Assembly: GCF_029238095.1 (NCBI RefSeq)
Contig: NZ_JAQWGS010000025.1
Coordinates: 93,359-157,358 of the forward strand
DNA from: Lacinutrix sp.
Lineage (GTDB): Bacteria; Bacteroidota; Bacteroidia; Flavobacteriales; Flavobacteriaceae
DNA: 64,000 nt
Direction: 5' to 3'
In this document: in pieces, positions 51,505 through 60,455 of the stretch
Layout: every line of letters begins with the position of its first letter
How positions within the stretch are numbered: the stretch's first letter is position 1
Position numbers and translations under genes: made by a program
The notes under the pieces: model-generated
Database searches by the model: none
What the model was told of the DNA's origin: nothing
Seen by the model: only the letters and a program-made list of their open reading frames with translations

Positions 51505-52653
51505 ATGAGTAAGAAAAAATTAGGTTTAAATACCATTTGTGCACACGTTGGTGAAATTAAAGATGAGCAATTTAAAGGTGCAGTCTCTCCAATATATTTA
51601 TCTAGCTCGTATGAGTTTATAGATGTAGATGTAAAGCGTTACCCACGCTATTTTAATACACCAAATCAAGAATATTTAGCAAAAAAAATTGCTGCATTAG
51701 AGCGTAAGGAAACTGCAATGATATTTGGTTCTGGAATGGCAGCAATTAGCCACATGTTTTTAGCGTTTTTAAAATCGGGAGACCATATTGTGGTTCAAAA
51801 CACTCTCTATGGTGGAACTAGTAATTTTATTCGAGAAGAATTTCCGAAACTTAAAATAGAATTCACTTTTACAGATGGTTATTCTGTTGCAGATTTTAAA
51901 GCAGCAATTCAGCCAAACACAAAATTGATACATATAGAAACTCCTTCTAATCCTTTATTAACTATTACAGATATTAAGGCAATTGCAGATTTGGCTAATG
52001 AAAAAGCTATTGTTACAAGTATAGATAATACATTTGCAAGTCCAATAAACCAAAATCCAGCAGATTTTGGTATTGATTTAATTATGCATTCTGCCACAAA
52101 ATATTTTGGAGGACATAGTGATATTTGTGCTGGAGCAGTTGCAGGTTCAAAAGAACATATGGATAGAATTTGGAACGTCTCTAAAAATCTTGGAGGTAGT
52201 TTAAGCGATTTTACAGTTTGGATGCTTGAAAGAAGTATGAAAACCATGGGTCTTCGTGTAAAAAAACAAACAAAAAATGCTGGTAAAATAGCAAAATGGC
52301 TAGAAAAGAATAAAACCATAAAAAAAGTAAATTATCCAGGTTTAAAAAGCCATCCAGAACACAAATTAGCAAAATCTCAAATGCATGGTTATGGAGCCAT
52401 GTTATCTTTTGAATTGGCCAACGGAATAGATTCAGAAAAATTCCAAAAAGCTTTAAAATTAATAAAGGCTTCTATGAGTTTGGCTGGAATAGAGAGTACA
52501 GTCTTAAGTCCAGCAAAAACATCTCATTCACTTTTAAGTCAAGAAGACAGAGACAAAATAGGAATTAGCGATGGATTAATTAGATTTTCTGTTGGCATAG
52601 AATCTATAAAAGATTTAAAAGAAGATATTCAGCAGGCTTTAAATAAACAATAA
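51505..52653 (+). CDS. trans-sulfuration-family PLP enzyme
   Basis: A 382-residue fold-type I PLP enzyme of the Cys/Met metabolism family, close in length and motif to cystathionine gamma-synthase, beta-lyase and methionine gamma-lyase. Schiff-base Lys in MHSATKYFGGHSDI; PLP-ring Asp and neighbours in SIDNTFASP; KKIAALERKETAMIFGSGMAA (in part) near the start. The exact reaction is not resolved, and it differs from the longer enzyme at 8.0 kb by lacking the N-terminal extension. Confidence 0.88.
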   Translation: MSKKKLGLNTICAHVGEIKDEQFKGAVSPIYLSSSYEFIDVDVKRYPRYFNTPNQEYLAKKIAALERKETAMIFGSGMAAISHMFLAFLKSGDHIVVQNTLYGGTSNFIREEFPKLKIEFTFTDGYSVADFKAAIQPNTKLIHIETPSNPLLTITDIKAIADLANEKAIVTSIDNTFASPINQNPADFGIDLIMHSATKYFGGHSDICAGAVAGSKEHMDRIWNVSKNLGGSLSDFTVWMLERSMKTMGLRVKKQTKNAGKIAKWLEKNKTIKKVNYPGLKSHPEHKLAKSQMHGYGAMLSFELANGIDSEKFQKALKLIKASMSLAGIESTVLSPAKTSHSLLSQEDRDKIGISDGLIRFSVGIESIKDLKEDIQQALNKQ

Positions 52654-52657
52654 CAAT

Positions 52658-53554
52658 TTGAACAAAAAAAACAAACATCAAGAAGATTACGACTTTAAAG
52701 CATTAATTGAAGTTTATACCGAATTAGAGCCTTTTGTTTTTATAAATAAATACGACAAGCAAACTATAGATTTTGCAGATGCTAAAGCTGTTAAAGCACT
52801 AAATACAGCATTGTTAAAAGCGTATTATTATATAGATTTTTGGCAGTTTCCAGACACAAATTTATGTCCACCAATTCCAGGACGTGTAGATTATATACAT
52901 TTAATAGCAGATCTTTTAAATGCTTCTAAAATAAAAAGTGATATTACAGTTTTAGATATTGGTACAGGAGCATCATGTATCTATCCCTTACTTGGTTATG
53001 CAGAATATAAATGGCAATTTGTAGCTACAGATAGTAATAAGAAATCTATTGCTTACGCTGAAAAAATAATTATTAAAAACAAGTTGAAGAAAGCGATTCA
53101 GCTAAAACATCAATCTAATACTCAAAGTATTTTTATAGGCATCATAAATACAAATGATGCGTTTTCAGTTTCTATGTGTAATCCACCATTTTTTAAAAAT
53201 GAAGCAGAAGCTTTTGAAGCTACTACAAGAAAATTAAAAGGATTAGGCAAACTTACAGACTCAGTTACTAGAAATTTTGCAGGTCAGGCTCACGAGTTAT
53301 GTTTTAAAGGAGGAGAAAAAGCATTTTTGCATACGTATCTCTACGAAAGTTCATTATTTAAAACACAATGTTTTTGGTATACTAGTTTAGTATCAAATAA
53401 AGACAATATAAAGTCTATGAAACAGTCTTTAACTAAATTAGGAGCAACAACCATTAAAATTATAGAAATGAATCAAGGTAACAAAAAGAGTAGAGTAGTA
53501 GCCTGGACTTTTTTAACTACTAAACAGCAACAAGACTGGATTAATAAAAAATAA
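52658..53554 (+). CDS. rlmF: 23S rRNA (adenine1618-N6)-methyltransferase
   Basis: Methylates A1618 of 23S rRNA. The 298-residue protein has an AdoMet-binding domain (VLDIGTGASCIYPLLG, about residue 103) and the NPPF catalytic motif in SMCNPPFFKN, with LCPPIPGRVDYIH before it. TTG start at 52658 gives MNKKNKHQEDYDF; no ATG is suitable. Five bases after the preceding gene, so probably co-transcribed. Confidence 0.9.
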   Translation: MNKKNKHQEDYDFKALIEVYTELEPFVFINKYDKQTIDFADAKAVKALNTALLKAYYYIDFWQFPDTNLCPPIPGRVDYIHLIADLLNASKIKSDITVLDIGTGASCIYPLLGYAEYKWQFVATDSNKKSIAYAEKIIIKNKLKKAIQLKHQSNTQSIFIGIINTNDAFSVSMCNPPFFKNEAEAFEATTRKLKGLGKLTDSVTRNFAGQAHELCFKGGEKAFLHTYLYESSLFKTQCFWYTSLVSNKDNIKSMKQSLTKLGATTIKIIEMNQGNKKSRVVAWTFLTTKQQQDWINKK

Positions 53555-53563
53555 GTTATTAAT

Positions 53564-54280
53564 ATGAAATTAGACATACTAGCCTTTGGAGCACATCCAG
53601 ATGATATAGAATTAGGAGCAGGAGGTACCATTGCAAAAGCTATTGCAGAAGGTAAAAAAGTAGGCGTAATAGATTTAACACAAGGAGAGCTAGGAACAAG
53701 AGGAACAGCAGAAACTAGAAAAGCTGAAGCAGAAAATGCGTCTAAAATTTTGGGTTTATTTGTTAGAGAAAATCTTGGTTTTGCAGATGGTTTTTTTACT
53801 AACGACAGAAAGCATCAACTAGAAATTATTAAAATGCTAAGAAAGTATAAGCCAGACATTGTGCTTTGTAACGCAATAGAAGATAGGCACATAGATCATG
53901 GTAAAGGAAGTAAACTAGTAAGTGATGCTTGTTTTTTAAGTGGTTTAATTAAAATTGAAACAGCGCTTGGTGGTTATTCTCAAGAACAATGGCGACCAAA
54001 ACATGTATATCATTACATACAATGGAAAAATTTAGAACCAGATTTTGTAGTTGATATCTCCAATTTTATCGAAATAAAACAAAAAGCAGTAGATGCTTAC
54101 CAAACCCAGTTTTTTAATAAAGATAGTAAAGAACCAGAAACGCCAATTACAAGCAAAACATTTTTGGAGAGTATTAATTATAGAGCTAGAGATTTAGGAC
54201 GCTTAGTAGGAGTAGATTACGCCGAAGGTTTTACTGTAGAGCGATATATAGCAGTAGATAGCTTATTCGATCTAAAATAA
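53564..54280 (+). CDS. bshB1: bacillithiol biosynthesis deacetylase BshB1
   Basis: Deacetylates GlcNAc-malate in the synthesis of the low-molecular-weight thiol bacillithiol. The 238-residue LmbE-like zinc protein has the metal site AFGAHPDDIELGAGGT (His and Asp), HIDHGKGSKLVSDA and the end LLGVDYAEGFTVER-like GVDYAEGFTVERYIA. Third gene after the PLP enzyme and rlmF; the other bsh genes are not in the window. Confidence 0.93.
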   Translation: MKLDILAFGAHPDDIELGAGGTIAKAIAEGKKVGVIDLTQGELGTRGTAETRKAEAENASKILGLFVRENLGFADGFFTNDRKHQLEIIKMLRKYKPDIVLCNAIEDRHIDHGKGSKLVSDACFLSGLIKIETALGGYSQEQWRPKHVYHYIQWKNLEPDFVVDISNFIEIKQKAVDAYQTQFFNKDSKEPETPITSKTFLESINYRARDLGRLVGVDYAEGFTVERYIAVDSLFDLK

Positions 54281-54318
54281 ATTTTAGCTAAATTTTACTC
54301 AAAATTTTAATAAAAGTC

Positions 54319-54349
54319 TTTGTAGTAAAACCAAATTAATTTACATTTG
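54319..54349 (+). promoter_or_regulatory. promoter of tRNA-His
   Basis: TTTG (54319-54322), 19 bases, TACATTTG (54342-54349): a textbook Bacteroidota promoter, 28 bases before the tRNA. Confidence 0.8.
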
Positions 54350-54377
54350 CACACGCATTATAAAAATGTGCACAAAT

Positions 54378-54452
54378 GGTGGTTGTAGCTCAGCTGGTTA
54401 GAGCGTCGGTTTGTGGTACCGAAAGTCGCCGGTTCGAACCCGGTCTTCCACC
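54378..54452 (+). tRNA. tRNA-His (GTG)
   Basis: The extra 5' G (54378, position -1) characteristic of tRNA-His pairs with C73. D stem GCTC/GAGC, anticodon loop TTGTGGT (GTG), T arm GCCGG-TTCGAAC-CCGGT. The acceptor strands GTGGTTG and CTTCCAC leave two adjacent T-T mismatches at 5-68 and 6-67; GTGGAAG would pair perfectly with CTTCCAC. CCA not encoded. Flanked by promoter and terminator. Confidence 0.93.
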
Positions 54453-54459
54453 CAAAAGC

Positions 54460-54493
54460 AAAAAGCCTTCAATTTTATTGAAGGCTTTTTTTG
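54460..54493. terminator. terminator of tRNA-His
   Basis: GCCTTCAAT / ATTGAAGGC with loop TTT, bounded by A and T runs, between the tRNA and the converging peptidase gene. Confidence 0.9.
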
Positions 54494-54513
54494 TACTTGT
54501 AAGTATTTAAAAT

Positions 54514-56070
54514 TTACTCTGTTGCTTTATCAACAACTATTCTAGCGTCTCTATTAGCTAATTCCCAAGCAGTATAAAATACTAAACGTGTTCTGTTTTC
54601 TAATAAATCGTATTCAATTTTATCTGGTGTATCGCCTGGTTGGTGATAATCGTCATGAGTACCATTAAAATAGAAAATTACAGGAACATTGTTTTTTGCA
54701 AAGTTGTAGTGATCACTTCTATAATAATAACGATTTGGATCGTTTTCATCGTTAAAAGTGTAATCTAAATCAATATTCATATACTTATTATTAACCATTT
54801 CAGAAATGTTATGTAACTCTGTACTTAACTTATCACTTCCAATTAAGTAAAGATAATTTCTGTTTTTCTTTTCGCGTTTAGGATCTAAACGACCAATCAT
54901 GTCTATATTTAAATTTGCGACTGTATTTGCTAAAGGAAAAATAGGATCGTTATCTGTATAATGTCTAGAACCTAATAAGCCTTTCTCTTCTCCAGTTACA
55001 TTTAAAAATACTATTGAACGTTTTGGGCCATGACCTTCTTTTTTTGCTTTTGCAAAAGCTTCAGCAATTTCTAAAACAGAAACGGTTCCAGAACCATCAT
55101 CATCTGCACCATTATAAACTTTTCCGTCTTTAATTCCTTCGTGGTCTAAATGAGCAGAAATTACTATATATTCATCTGGTTTTTCACTTCCTCTAATTAT
55201 TGCAGCTACATTTTCTGAACTTATTTTCTTAGCGTTACTCTTATATGTAATAGAAACCTCTGTTTTTGCAGACATAGATTTTTCGTTTGTTTCAATATCA
55301 CTCACCAGAGCTTTTGCTAAATCTGTGTTAATAAACATATACATCATGTCTTCACCACCACCTGCTAAATTCATTCTTCCACTTGCACTACCAAAACGGT
55401 TGGCTACCATAGAATAAATATCTGGATGATAAAACAATAGTGCCTTTGCGCCTTTACTTTTTGCAATTTCTTGTTTAGATGAAAACTCCTGACGAAAATT
55501 AGACCACTTAGATGCTTCTTCTGTACCAGTTATTACATACATTCCGTCTGCTTTTTTTGGTTCTCCAGAGCGAATAACAACAACTTTTCCTCTAACATCT
55601 ATACCATCGTAACTTGAGTAGTTAGTATCTTCAATACCAAATCCTGCAAAAACAATTTCTTTAGTATCTAGTGTACCATCTTTTGCTGAGCTTACAGAGG
55701 TAAAGTCTTCTATAGTTTTAAAAGTTTTTCCGTTTACACTTAAATTAATATCTGCAGGAGCCATAACTTCTAATGGCACATCTTGAAAATAGTTTCCGTC
55801 TGCTTTTGCAGCTGGAACACCATCTTCTATGTAGTGTTCTTTAATAAAGTCTACAGCCATTTTTTGACCTTTTTCGCCTGTTTCACGACCTTCAAAAGCA
55901 TCTCCAGCATAAACATAAAGTGCTGTTTTTAAATCTTCGGCAGTAATAGTCTCTGCATATTTAGTTGGGTTTGCTGGTTCTTTTACTTTAGTTGTAGCTT
56001 CTTGGTTTTTAGAAGAACCACAAGATGCTAATACTAAAGCAATAGCAAGAGTAGAGAGTGTTTTTTTCAT
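54514..56070 (-). CDS. M28-family zinc peptidase lipoprotein with PA domain
   Basis: A 518-residue lipoprotein: signal peptide with lipobox VLASCGSS (Cys about 17), a PA (protease-associated) insert (about residues 130-260, with GKVVVIRSGEPKKADG), then an aminopeptidase domain. Metal ligands: His-x-Asp in ISAHLDHEG, Asp in GADDDGSG, Glu-Glu in VTGEEKGLLGS, Asp in NLNIDMIGR, His in DDYHQPGDT. Probably an outer-membrane or periplasmic aminopeptidase. Second of a pair with the gene at 56163. Confidence 0.93.
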   Translation of the reverse strand: MKKTLSTLAIALVLASCGSSKNQEATTKVKEPANPTKYAETITAEDLKTALYVYAGDAFEGRETGEKGQKMAVDFIKEHYIEDGVPAAKADGNYFQDVPLEVMAPADINLSVNGKTFKTIEDFTSVSSAKDGTLDTKEIVFAGFGIEDTNYSSYDGIDVRGKVVVIRSGEPKKADGMYVITGTEEASKWSNFRQEFSSKQEIAKSKGAKALLFYHPDIYSMVANRFGSASGRMNLAGGGEDMMYMFINTDLAKALVSDIETNEKSMSAKTEVSITYKSNAKKISSENVAAIIRGSEKPDEYIVISAHLDHEGIKDGKVYNGADDDGSGTVSVLEIAEAFAKAKKEGHGPKRSIVFLNVTGEEKGLLGSRHYTDNDPIFPLANTVANLNIDMIGRLDPKREKKNRNYLYLIGSDKLSTELHNISEMVNNKYMNIDLDYTFNDENDPNRYYYRSDHYNFAKNNVPVIFYFNGTHDDYHQPGDTPDKIEYDLLENRTRLVFYTAWELANRDARIVVDKATE

Positions 56071-56162
56071 TTTGGTGTAATTGATTTAATTAAGTAGTAA
56101 AAATACAAGAAAAAAGGAAGTTTACTATTTTTCTTGTACATTTTTTAACAGTTCTAAAATTG

Positions 56163-57191
56163 TTAGTTCGTTATGAGAAAGTCTTTTTTATTGGCTAATT
56201 GCCAGGCTGTAGCAAAAATTAACTTTGTACGTTTAGCTAACAGAGGATAGTTAATTTTATCTTCCGTATCTGTTGGTTTATGATAATCTTTATGTTCTCC
56301 ATTGAAGTAAAAAATTACAGGTATGTTTTGTTGTGCAAAATTGTAATGGTCACTTCTATAGTAATATCTGTTTTTATCATTTTCAACATTGTACTTATAA
56401 TCTAGTTCAAGGTTTGTAAATGTTTCATTGGTTTTTTCTGAAATATCATGCAATTCTTTACTAATTCTATCTGCTCCAATTATGTATAAATACTCAGGAT
56501 TTTCTTCATGCGTTTCATCTACACGACCAACCATATCTATATTTAAATTTGCAATGGTTTTATTAAGTTTAAAAATAGGATTTTCGACATAAAATTTAGA
56601 GCCTTGCAAACCTATTTCTTCTGCAGTAAGATGTAAAAATAAGATACTTCTTTTGGGAGAATGGCCATTAAGTTCTGCTATTTTAAAAGCTTCGGCTATT
56701 TCTGTAATTGCAATTGAGCCAGAACCATTATCGTCTGCTCCAAAATGAATAGTTTTATCTTCAACTCCTAAGTGGTCTAGATGTCCAGAAATTATTAAAA
56801 CTTCATCTGGTTTTTCACTTCCTTTTATGTAGGCTAGAACATTTTCTGAAGTTCCAATATCTTTTGGAAGAAAATCAGCAGGAATGGTTTGATAATAAGT
56901 TGAATCGTTAATTGCTGGTAAAATACCTTTTGTTTTGTAAAAATCTCTTAGATAATTTGTTGCTGTTTTTTGGCCTTTAGTTCCAGTGCCACGACCTTTA
57001 AATTCTTCTGAAGCAAACACACTAAGTCTATCTTTTAGGTCTTTTGGAGTTATAGTTTTACAATACTCTAGAATAAGCTTACTATCTATTATTTGTGTGG
57101 TATTTTTAAGCGTGTTCGTTTTGGTGCTTTGTTTTGTCTCTGCACATGAACCAACAATAATTAGAGCAGAGGCTATAAGTAGAGATTTCAT
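56163..57191 (-). CDS. shorter M28-family zinc peptidase lipoprotein
   Basis: A 342-residue lipoprotein (lipobox IIVGSCAE) whose peptidase domain closely matches its neighbour at 54514: ISGHLDHLG, GADDNGSGS, TAEEIGLQGS, NLNIDMVGR, YHKPTDT. It lacks the PA insert. The two were evidently produced by tandem duplication followed by loss or gain of the PA domain. Same strand, 92 bases apart. Confidence 0.92.
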   Translation of the reverse strand: MKSLLIASALIIVGSCAETKQSTKTNTLKNTTQIIDSKLILEYCKTITPKDLKDRLSVFASEEFKGRGTGTKGQKTATNYLRDFYKTKGILPAINDSTYYQTIPADFLPKDIGTSENVLAYIKGSEKPDEVLIISGHLDHLGVEDKTIHFGADDNGSGSIAITEIAEAFKIAELNGHSPKRSILFLHLTAEEIGLQGSKFYVENPIFKLNKTIANLNIDMVGRVDETHEENPEYLYIIGADRISKELHDISEKTNETFTNLELDYKYNVENDKNRYYYRSDHYNFAQQNIPVIFYFNGEHKDYHKPTDTEDKINYPLLAKRTKLIFATAWQLANKKDFLITN

Positions 57192-57288
57192 TTGTTTACT
57201 TTTTGTTCTATTTTTAATTCTTGTAAATGTAAAATGTCGCTTAAAAATAGGAATAATTATGCGACACTTACTTTAATTTAAATAGATT

Positions 57289-57618
57289 TTATTCTGTAAA
57301 ATCGATATCCTCTAATTCTTCTATTGCATTTTCTTCAGACTCTTGATCGCGTTGTTCTAATTGTTCTGTATTGCCAACTTCTGTAGTTGCAGTTATAGAT
57401 TTGTATGTAGCTAAAGCTAAAGCAATGATTGTAAGTAAAAATATAAGTTGAATTGTATGTTTTGGTTTGTTCTCTTTGCGTCCTTTTAAAAAGGCTAATA
57501 TTCCAAAAAGTAATCCTGCTATTGCTGGAAAAAAAGCAAAATTAGATAGTGGTAAAACAGCTAGAATGACTGCAAAAATGGCACTTATTAAACCCAAAAT
57601 AATAAATAATTGTCTCAT
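57289..57618 (-). CDS. membrane protein of unknown function
   Basis: A 109-residue protein with three predicted membrane helices (residues about 5-22, 25-45 and 56-73) and a strongly acidic C-terminal tail (Glu/Asp-rich, residues 82-109). No family recognised. Seven bases after the DUF3108 gene, on the same strand, so probably co-transcribed with it. Confidence 0.65.
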   Translation of the reverse strand: MRQLFIILGLISAIFAVILAVLPLSNFAFFPAIAGLLFGILAFLKGRKENKPKHTIQLIFLLTIIALALATYKSITATTEVGNTEQLEQRDQESEENAIEELEDIDFTE

Positions 57619-57625
57619 AGTTTTA

Positions 57626-58408
57626 TTAGTTTTTTAAACCTGTTGCACTTTTAATTTTTAATTCTCCATTACCTACTGCTAGTTTAAACTTGGCATAAAC
57701 AGGAACCTTATTTTCGTCTGCTGTTAACCAAATTAAATTGTCATTACCTTTTAAGGCATCATTATTAATAAGATTTATACGCAGTTTATAACATTCTTTA
57801 CTACCAATAGCTGTGTTAATAGTTTCTTTGGCAACATAAGTAAACTTACACTTAGTTTCTTTACCATCAAACAAAACAGTAAAAGTATCAATAGCTCCAA
57901 CTTTAGCTTTTTTTATATCTAAACTTCTTATGTGATAGATTGTAGTAACAATATCTTTAGTACCACTATTAATTTTTATGTTTGCATTTCTATCCCAAAA
58001 ACCAGACTCAAAGTTTTTACTTTTCTTTCTAATTAAGCTTTTTACTGTATTTGTTCTATGGTTAAAGTTGTATTTAACAAACTTATAATGTCCACCTTCA
58101 TCAATATCACGCTTGTATAAATAAGGTTTTAATGTATTTGGGTTTACATAGCTTTCGTATAAATCTCTAATTTTAAAAAAATTATCCCATTTACTGTAAG
58201 TTGTAGCCTTACATTTTAAACGTAATAATGTTGAACTCGATGTTTTTACTTCGCTAGTTTGCATGGTGACTTGTGCAAAGTCTGTCATTAAACCAGACAT
58301 ATTATAACCAGCTGTAAAAGTGAGTGATTCTCCTGCTTGAAAAGCATTGTTTTGCGCCTTTGAAAACAACGAAAAGCTAAGTGCTAAAAATAGAAATAAA
58401 TGTTTCAT
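57626..58408 (-). CDS. DUF3108 family exported protein
   Basis: A 260-residue protein with a signal peptide (MKHLFLFLALSFSLFSKAQ) and the beta-rich DUF3108 domain: FQAGESLTFTAGYNMSGLM, WDNFFKIRDLYESYVNP, and GSKECYKLRINLINNDALKG. Periplasmic or outer-membrane family of unknown function. A short co-transcribed membrane protein follows. Confidence 0.88.
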   Translation of the reverse strand: MKHLFLFLALSFSLFSKAQNNAFQAGESLTFTAGYNMSGLMTDFAQVTMQTSEVKTSSSTLLRLKCKATTYSKWDNFFKIRDLYESYVNPNTLKPYLYKRDIDEGGHYKFVKYNFNHRTNTVKSLIRKKSKNFESGFWDRNANIKINSGTKDIVTTIYHIRSLDIKKAKVGAIDTFTVLFDGKETKCKFTYVAKETINTAIGSKECYKLRINLINNDALKGNDNLIWLTADENKVPVYAKFKLAVGNGELKIKSATGLKN

Positions 58409-58497
58409 AAATAGATTTTAAATTTCAAATATAGATAATGTAAACACTAATTGTGCCGAAAATATTGTGCTAGGCTTTAATTTAAGATTTTTCAACT

Positions 58498-59832
58498 TTA
58501 TTTTAAAAGGATGTTTCTTAAAATACTTTGGATATCTCTATTATCTTTTTGTTTAATTAAAAAATGTTCAAGCTCGTCTTGGTGTGTTATTTGTTCGCTT
58601 TTATCTATAAAACCATAGCCTAAATAGGTGCCGTTTTTTATTAATACAAAAGCGTCTTCGTTGTTGTTTCTGCCTTTTTCTTTAATTATTAAGTCTTTAC
58701 TTTCATTAACAATTTTACAAATGGCATTAGTTACACGTTCATTGTAATTTGTAACGTTTTCGTTTCCTTTACAAACACCTTTACAGTTTTTTATGGTAAA
58801 ATGCGAGCATTCGCTTACACCTTCTTGTAAGTGACAAAATTTTGGGCATAACGAAAATTGCTCGCAAATACGTTCTAAAAACAAACGTGCTTCACGCAAA
58901 CTGTAGAGCGTAACTATTGGTTTTGTAACAGCTTTACTGTTGTTAATAGCAATATGTATAATATCGTTTCTGTCTTGATAACTAAATAAGGAAAAACCTT
59001 TAGGTGTACGTTTAGCCACTTTATTATATAGTGGAAAGTGGTGTTTAATTGCTGCATCTTCCATGAGCAATGCAATAAGTTCACTACCAGATAATTCGAA
59101 ATCGATATCTGCTGTTTCACGAACCATATCCAAGCTTTTTTGTGATTTACTATAAAAGTGACTAAGTACTCTTTTTTTTAAGTCTTTAGCTTTACCAACA
59201 TAAATTATTTCTCCTTTTTTATTTTTAAAGTAATAAATTCCAATGCTATTGGGAATGGCATTAAATATTTCTTTTGGCAGGTTAGGAGGTAAGGTTGCTT
59301 CTTTACTATTTTTATTTAAAAAGGCGCTAAAAACTTCTCGCGATTTTTCTTGTGCTTGTAGTTTTTGAAACAGAATAACTGTAGCTTCTGCATCTCCTCG
59401 AGCGCGATGTCTTCCGTTTGCATTTATATTTAAATCTTTACATAGTTTGCCCAGACTGTAGCTTTTGTGTCCTGGTAAGAGTTTTCTACTTAAACGAACA
59501 GTACATAGTTTTTTTCTATTGAATTCAATATTTAATGATTTGAATTCGTTTCTAATAACGTTATAATCGAAATTAACATTGTGAGCAACAAAAATAGCAT
59601 CTTCAGTGATGTCTAATATTTGTTGTGCAATATCCTGAAAATCTGGAGCATTAGCAACAGTACCATTATCTATTCCTGTTAAAGCTGTTATGTGGTCTGG
59701 AATATAACAATTTGGATTTACAAGCGAAGTAAACTCATCTACAACAGTATCACCATTATATTTAAATACAGAAATTTCGGTAATTCTGTTAGTTCTTCCA
59801 GAAGTTTCAACATCTATTATAGTATAAAACAA
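58498..59832 (-). CDS. DEDDh exonuclease fused to a UvrC-type GIY-YIG nuclease domain
   Basis: A 444-residue protein in two parts. N-terminal 3'-5' exonuclease (residues 1-165) like DNA polymerase III epsilon, with IIDVETSG (Exo I), VAHNVNFDYNV (Exo II) and HRARGDAEAT (Exo III, with catalytic His). C-terminal GIY-YIG endonuclease (about 195-275): SIGIYYFKNKKGEIIYVGKA and LKKRVLSHF, with the usual Arg, then a Cys-rich segment (CHLQEGVSECSHFTIKNCKG). The combination is known in Bacteroidota and Proteobacteria (Cho-like repair nuclease). Probably DNA repair. Confidence 0.92.
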   Translation of the reverse strand: MFYTIIDVETSGRTNRITEISVFKYNGDTVVDEFTSLVNPNCYIPDHITALTGIDNGTVANAPDFQDIAQQILDITEDAIFVAHNVNFDYNVIRNEFKSLNIEFNRKKLCTVRLSRKLLPGHKSYSLGKLCKDLNINANGRHRARGDAEATVILFQKLQAQEKSREVFSAFLNKNSKEATLPPNLPKEIFNAIPNSIGIYYFKNKKGEIIYVGKAKDLKKRVLSHFYSKSQKSLDMVRETADIDFELSGSELIALLMEDAAIKHHFPLYNKVAKRTPKGFSLFSYQDRNDIIHIAINNSKAVTKPIVTLYSLREARLFLERICEQFSLCPKFCHLQEGVSECSHFTIKNCKGVCKGNENVTNYNERVTNAICKIVNESKDLIIKEKGRNNNEDAFVLIKNGTYLGYGFIDKSEQITHQDELEHFLIKQKDNRDIQSILRNILLK

Positions 59833-59860
59833 TATGTTTTGGTTTAAGATTGAAATTGAG

Positions 59861-60286
59861 TTATTTTAATTTATGCTCTGCAGTTTCAACTTTTTTCCAC
59901 ATGTGTTCTGAAGTTAAATAAAAACTACCCATACAATCGAAATTACACTCGTTAGGAGCAATTATAGATAAAAATGCTTCTCCTTTTTTATCTTTATATA
60001 AATGATAAACCTCACCAAGAATAGGTTGAAAATTAAACTTAGCATTATAAACAAGATTATTGTATTCTAGTTCATATATCATTTTATCGTATTCTGCTTT
60101 AAGCTCTAAATATTTAGCTTTTAATTGCTTATTGGCTTTATGCACGTTTTTGTTTTTCCAAGTAATATTTTCTGTAACCTGTATTGCAGGAGCTCCAACA
60201 TTTGTAGCATAAGGCTTTAATGCAGCATCGTATTGTTGAGTTTCTGTATTAAAAACAACGTTATCTGGTTTTTTTGCGTCAGACAT
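59861..60286 (-). CDS. DUF2452 family protein
   Basis: A 141-residue cytoplasmic protein of DUF2452: PDNVVFNTETQQYDAALKPY, a Lys-rich coiled coil (about 50-80), FQPILGEVYHLYKDKKG and FDCMGSFYLTSEHMWKKVE. Function unknown. Single gene, 29 bases from the exonuclease start on the same strand, so the pair may be co-transcribed. Confidence 0.8.
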   Translation of the reverse strand: MSDAKKPDNVVFNTETQQYDAALKPYATNVGAPAIQVTENITWKNKNVHKANKQLKAKYLELKAEYDKMIYELEYNNLVYNAKFNFQPILGEVYHLYKDKKGEAFLSIIAPNECNFDCMGSFYLTSEHMWKKVETAEHKLK

Positions 60287-60391
60287 TTTCTTCTTTTTTT
60301 TAGCAATGTAAAGATAGAGGTTTTACGTGTTCTAATAAAACATTTAAGAAATTGTAAACAGTATTTTTTTAGAGCTCAATATTTAATAAGC

Positions 60392-60403
60392 TGACGTTTG
60401 TCA
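60392..60403 (+). promoter_or_regulatory. CRP/FNR-type operator upstream of hemN
   Basis: TGACGTTTGTCA is a perfect dyad (TGAC-4-GTCA), the half-site type of CRP/FNR regulators. It is centred about 42 bases upstream of the start site expected from the -7 element, the position used for class II activation. Anaerobic control of oxygen-independent coproporphyrinogen oxidase makes sense biologically. Inference, no factor identified. Confidence 0.5.
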
Positions 60404-60426
60404 TCTTATACTCTTAGAATTGAGTT

Positions 60427-60434
60427 TAAATTTG
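60427..60434 (+). promoter_or_regulatory. -7 promoter element of hemN
   Basis: TAAATTTG matches TAnnTTTG, 21 bases before the hemN ATG, with a CRP/FNR-type dyad upstream in place of a TTG -33 element. Confidence 0.6.
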
Positions 60435-60455
60435 CAATAAAATAGTCTTAAAAAG

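Noticed and set aside
58914..59120. 68-residue minus-strand frame inside the exonuclease/GIY-YIG gene
   Set aside because: Shadow of the real gene in another phase, without independent features.
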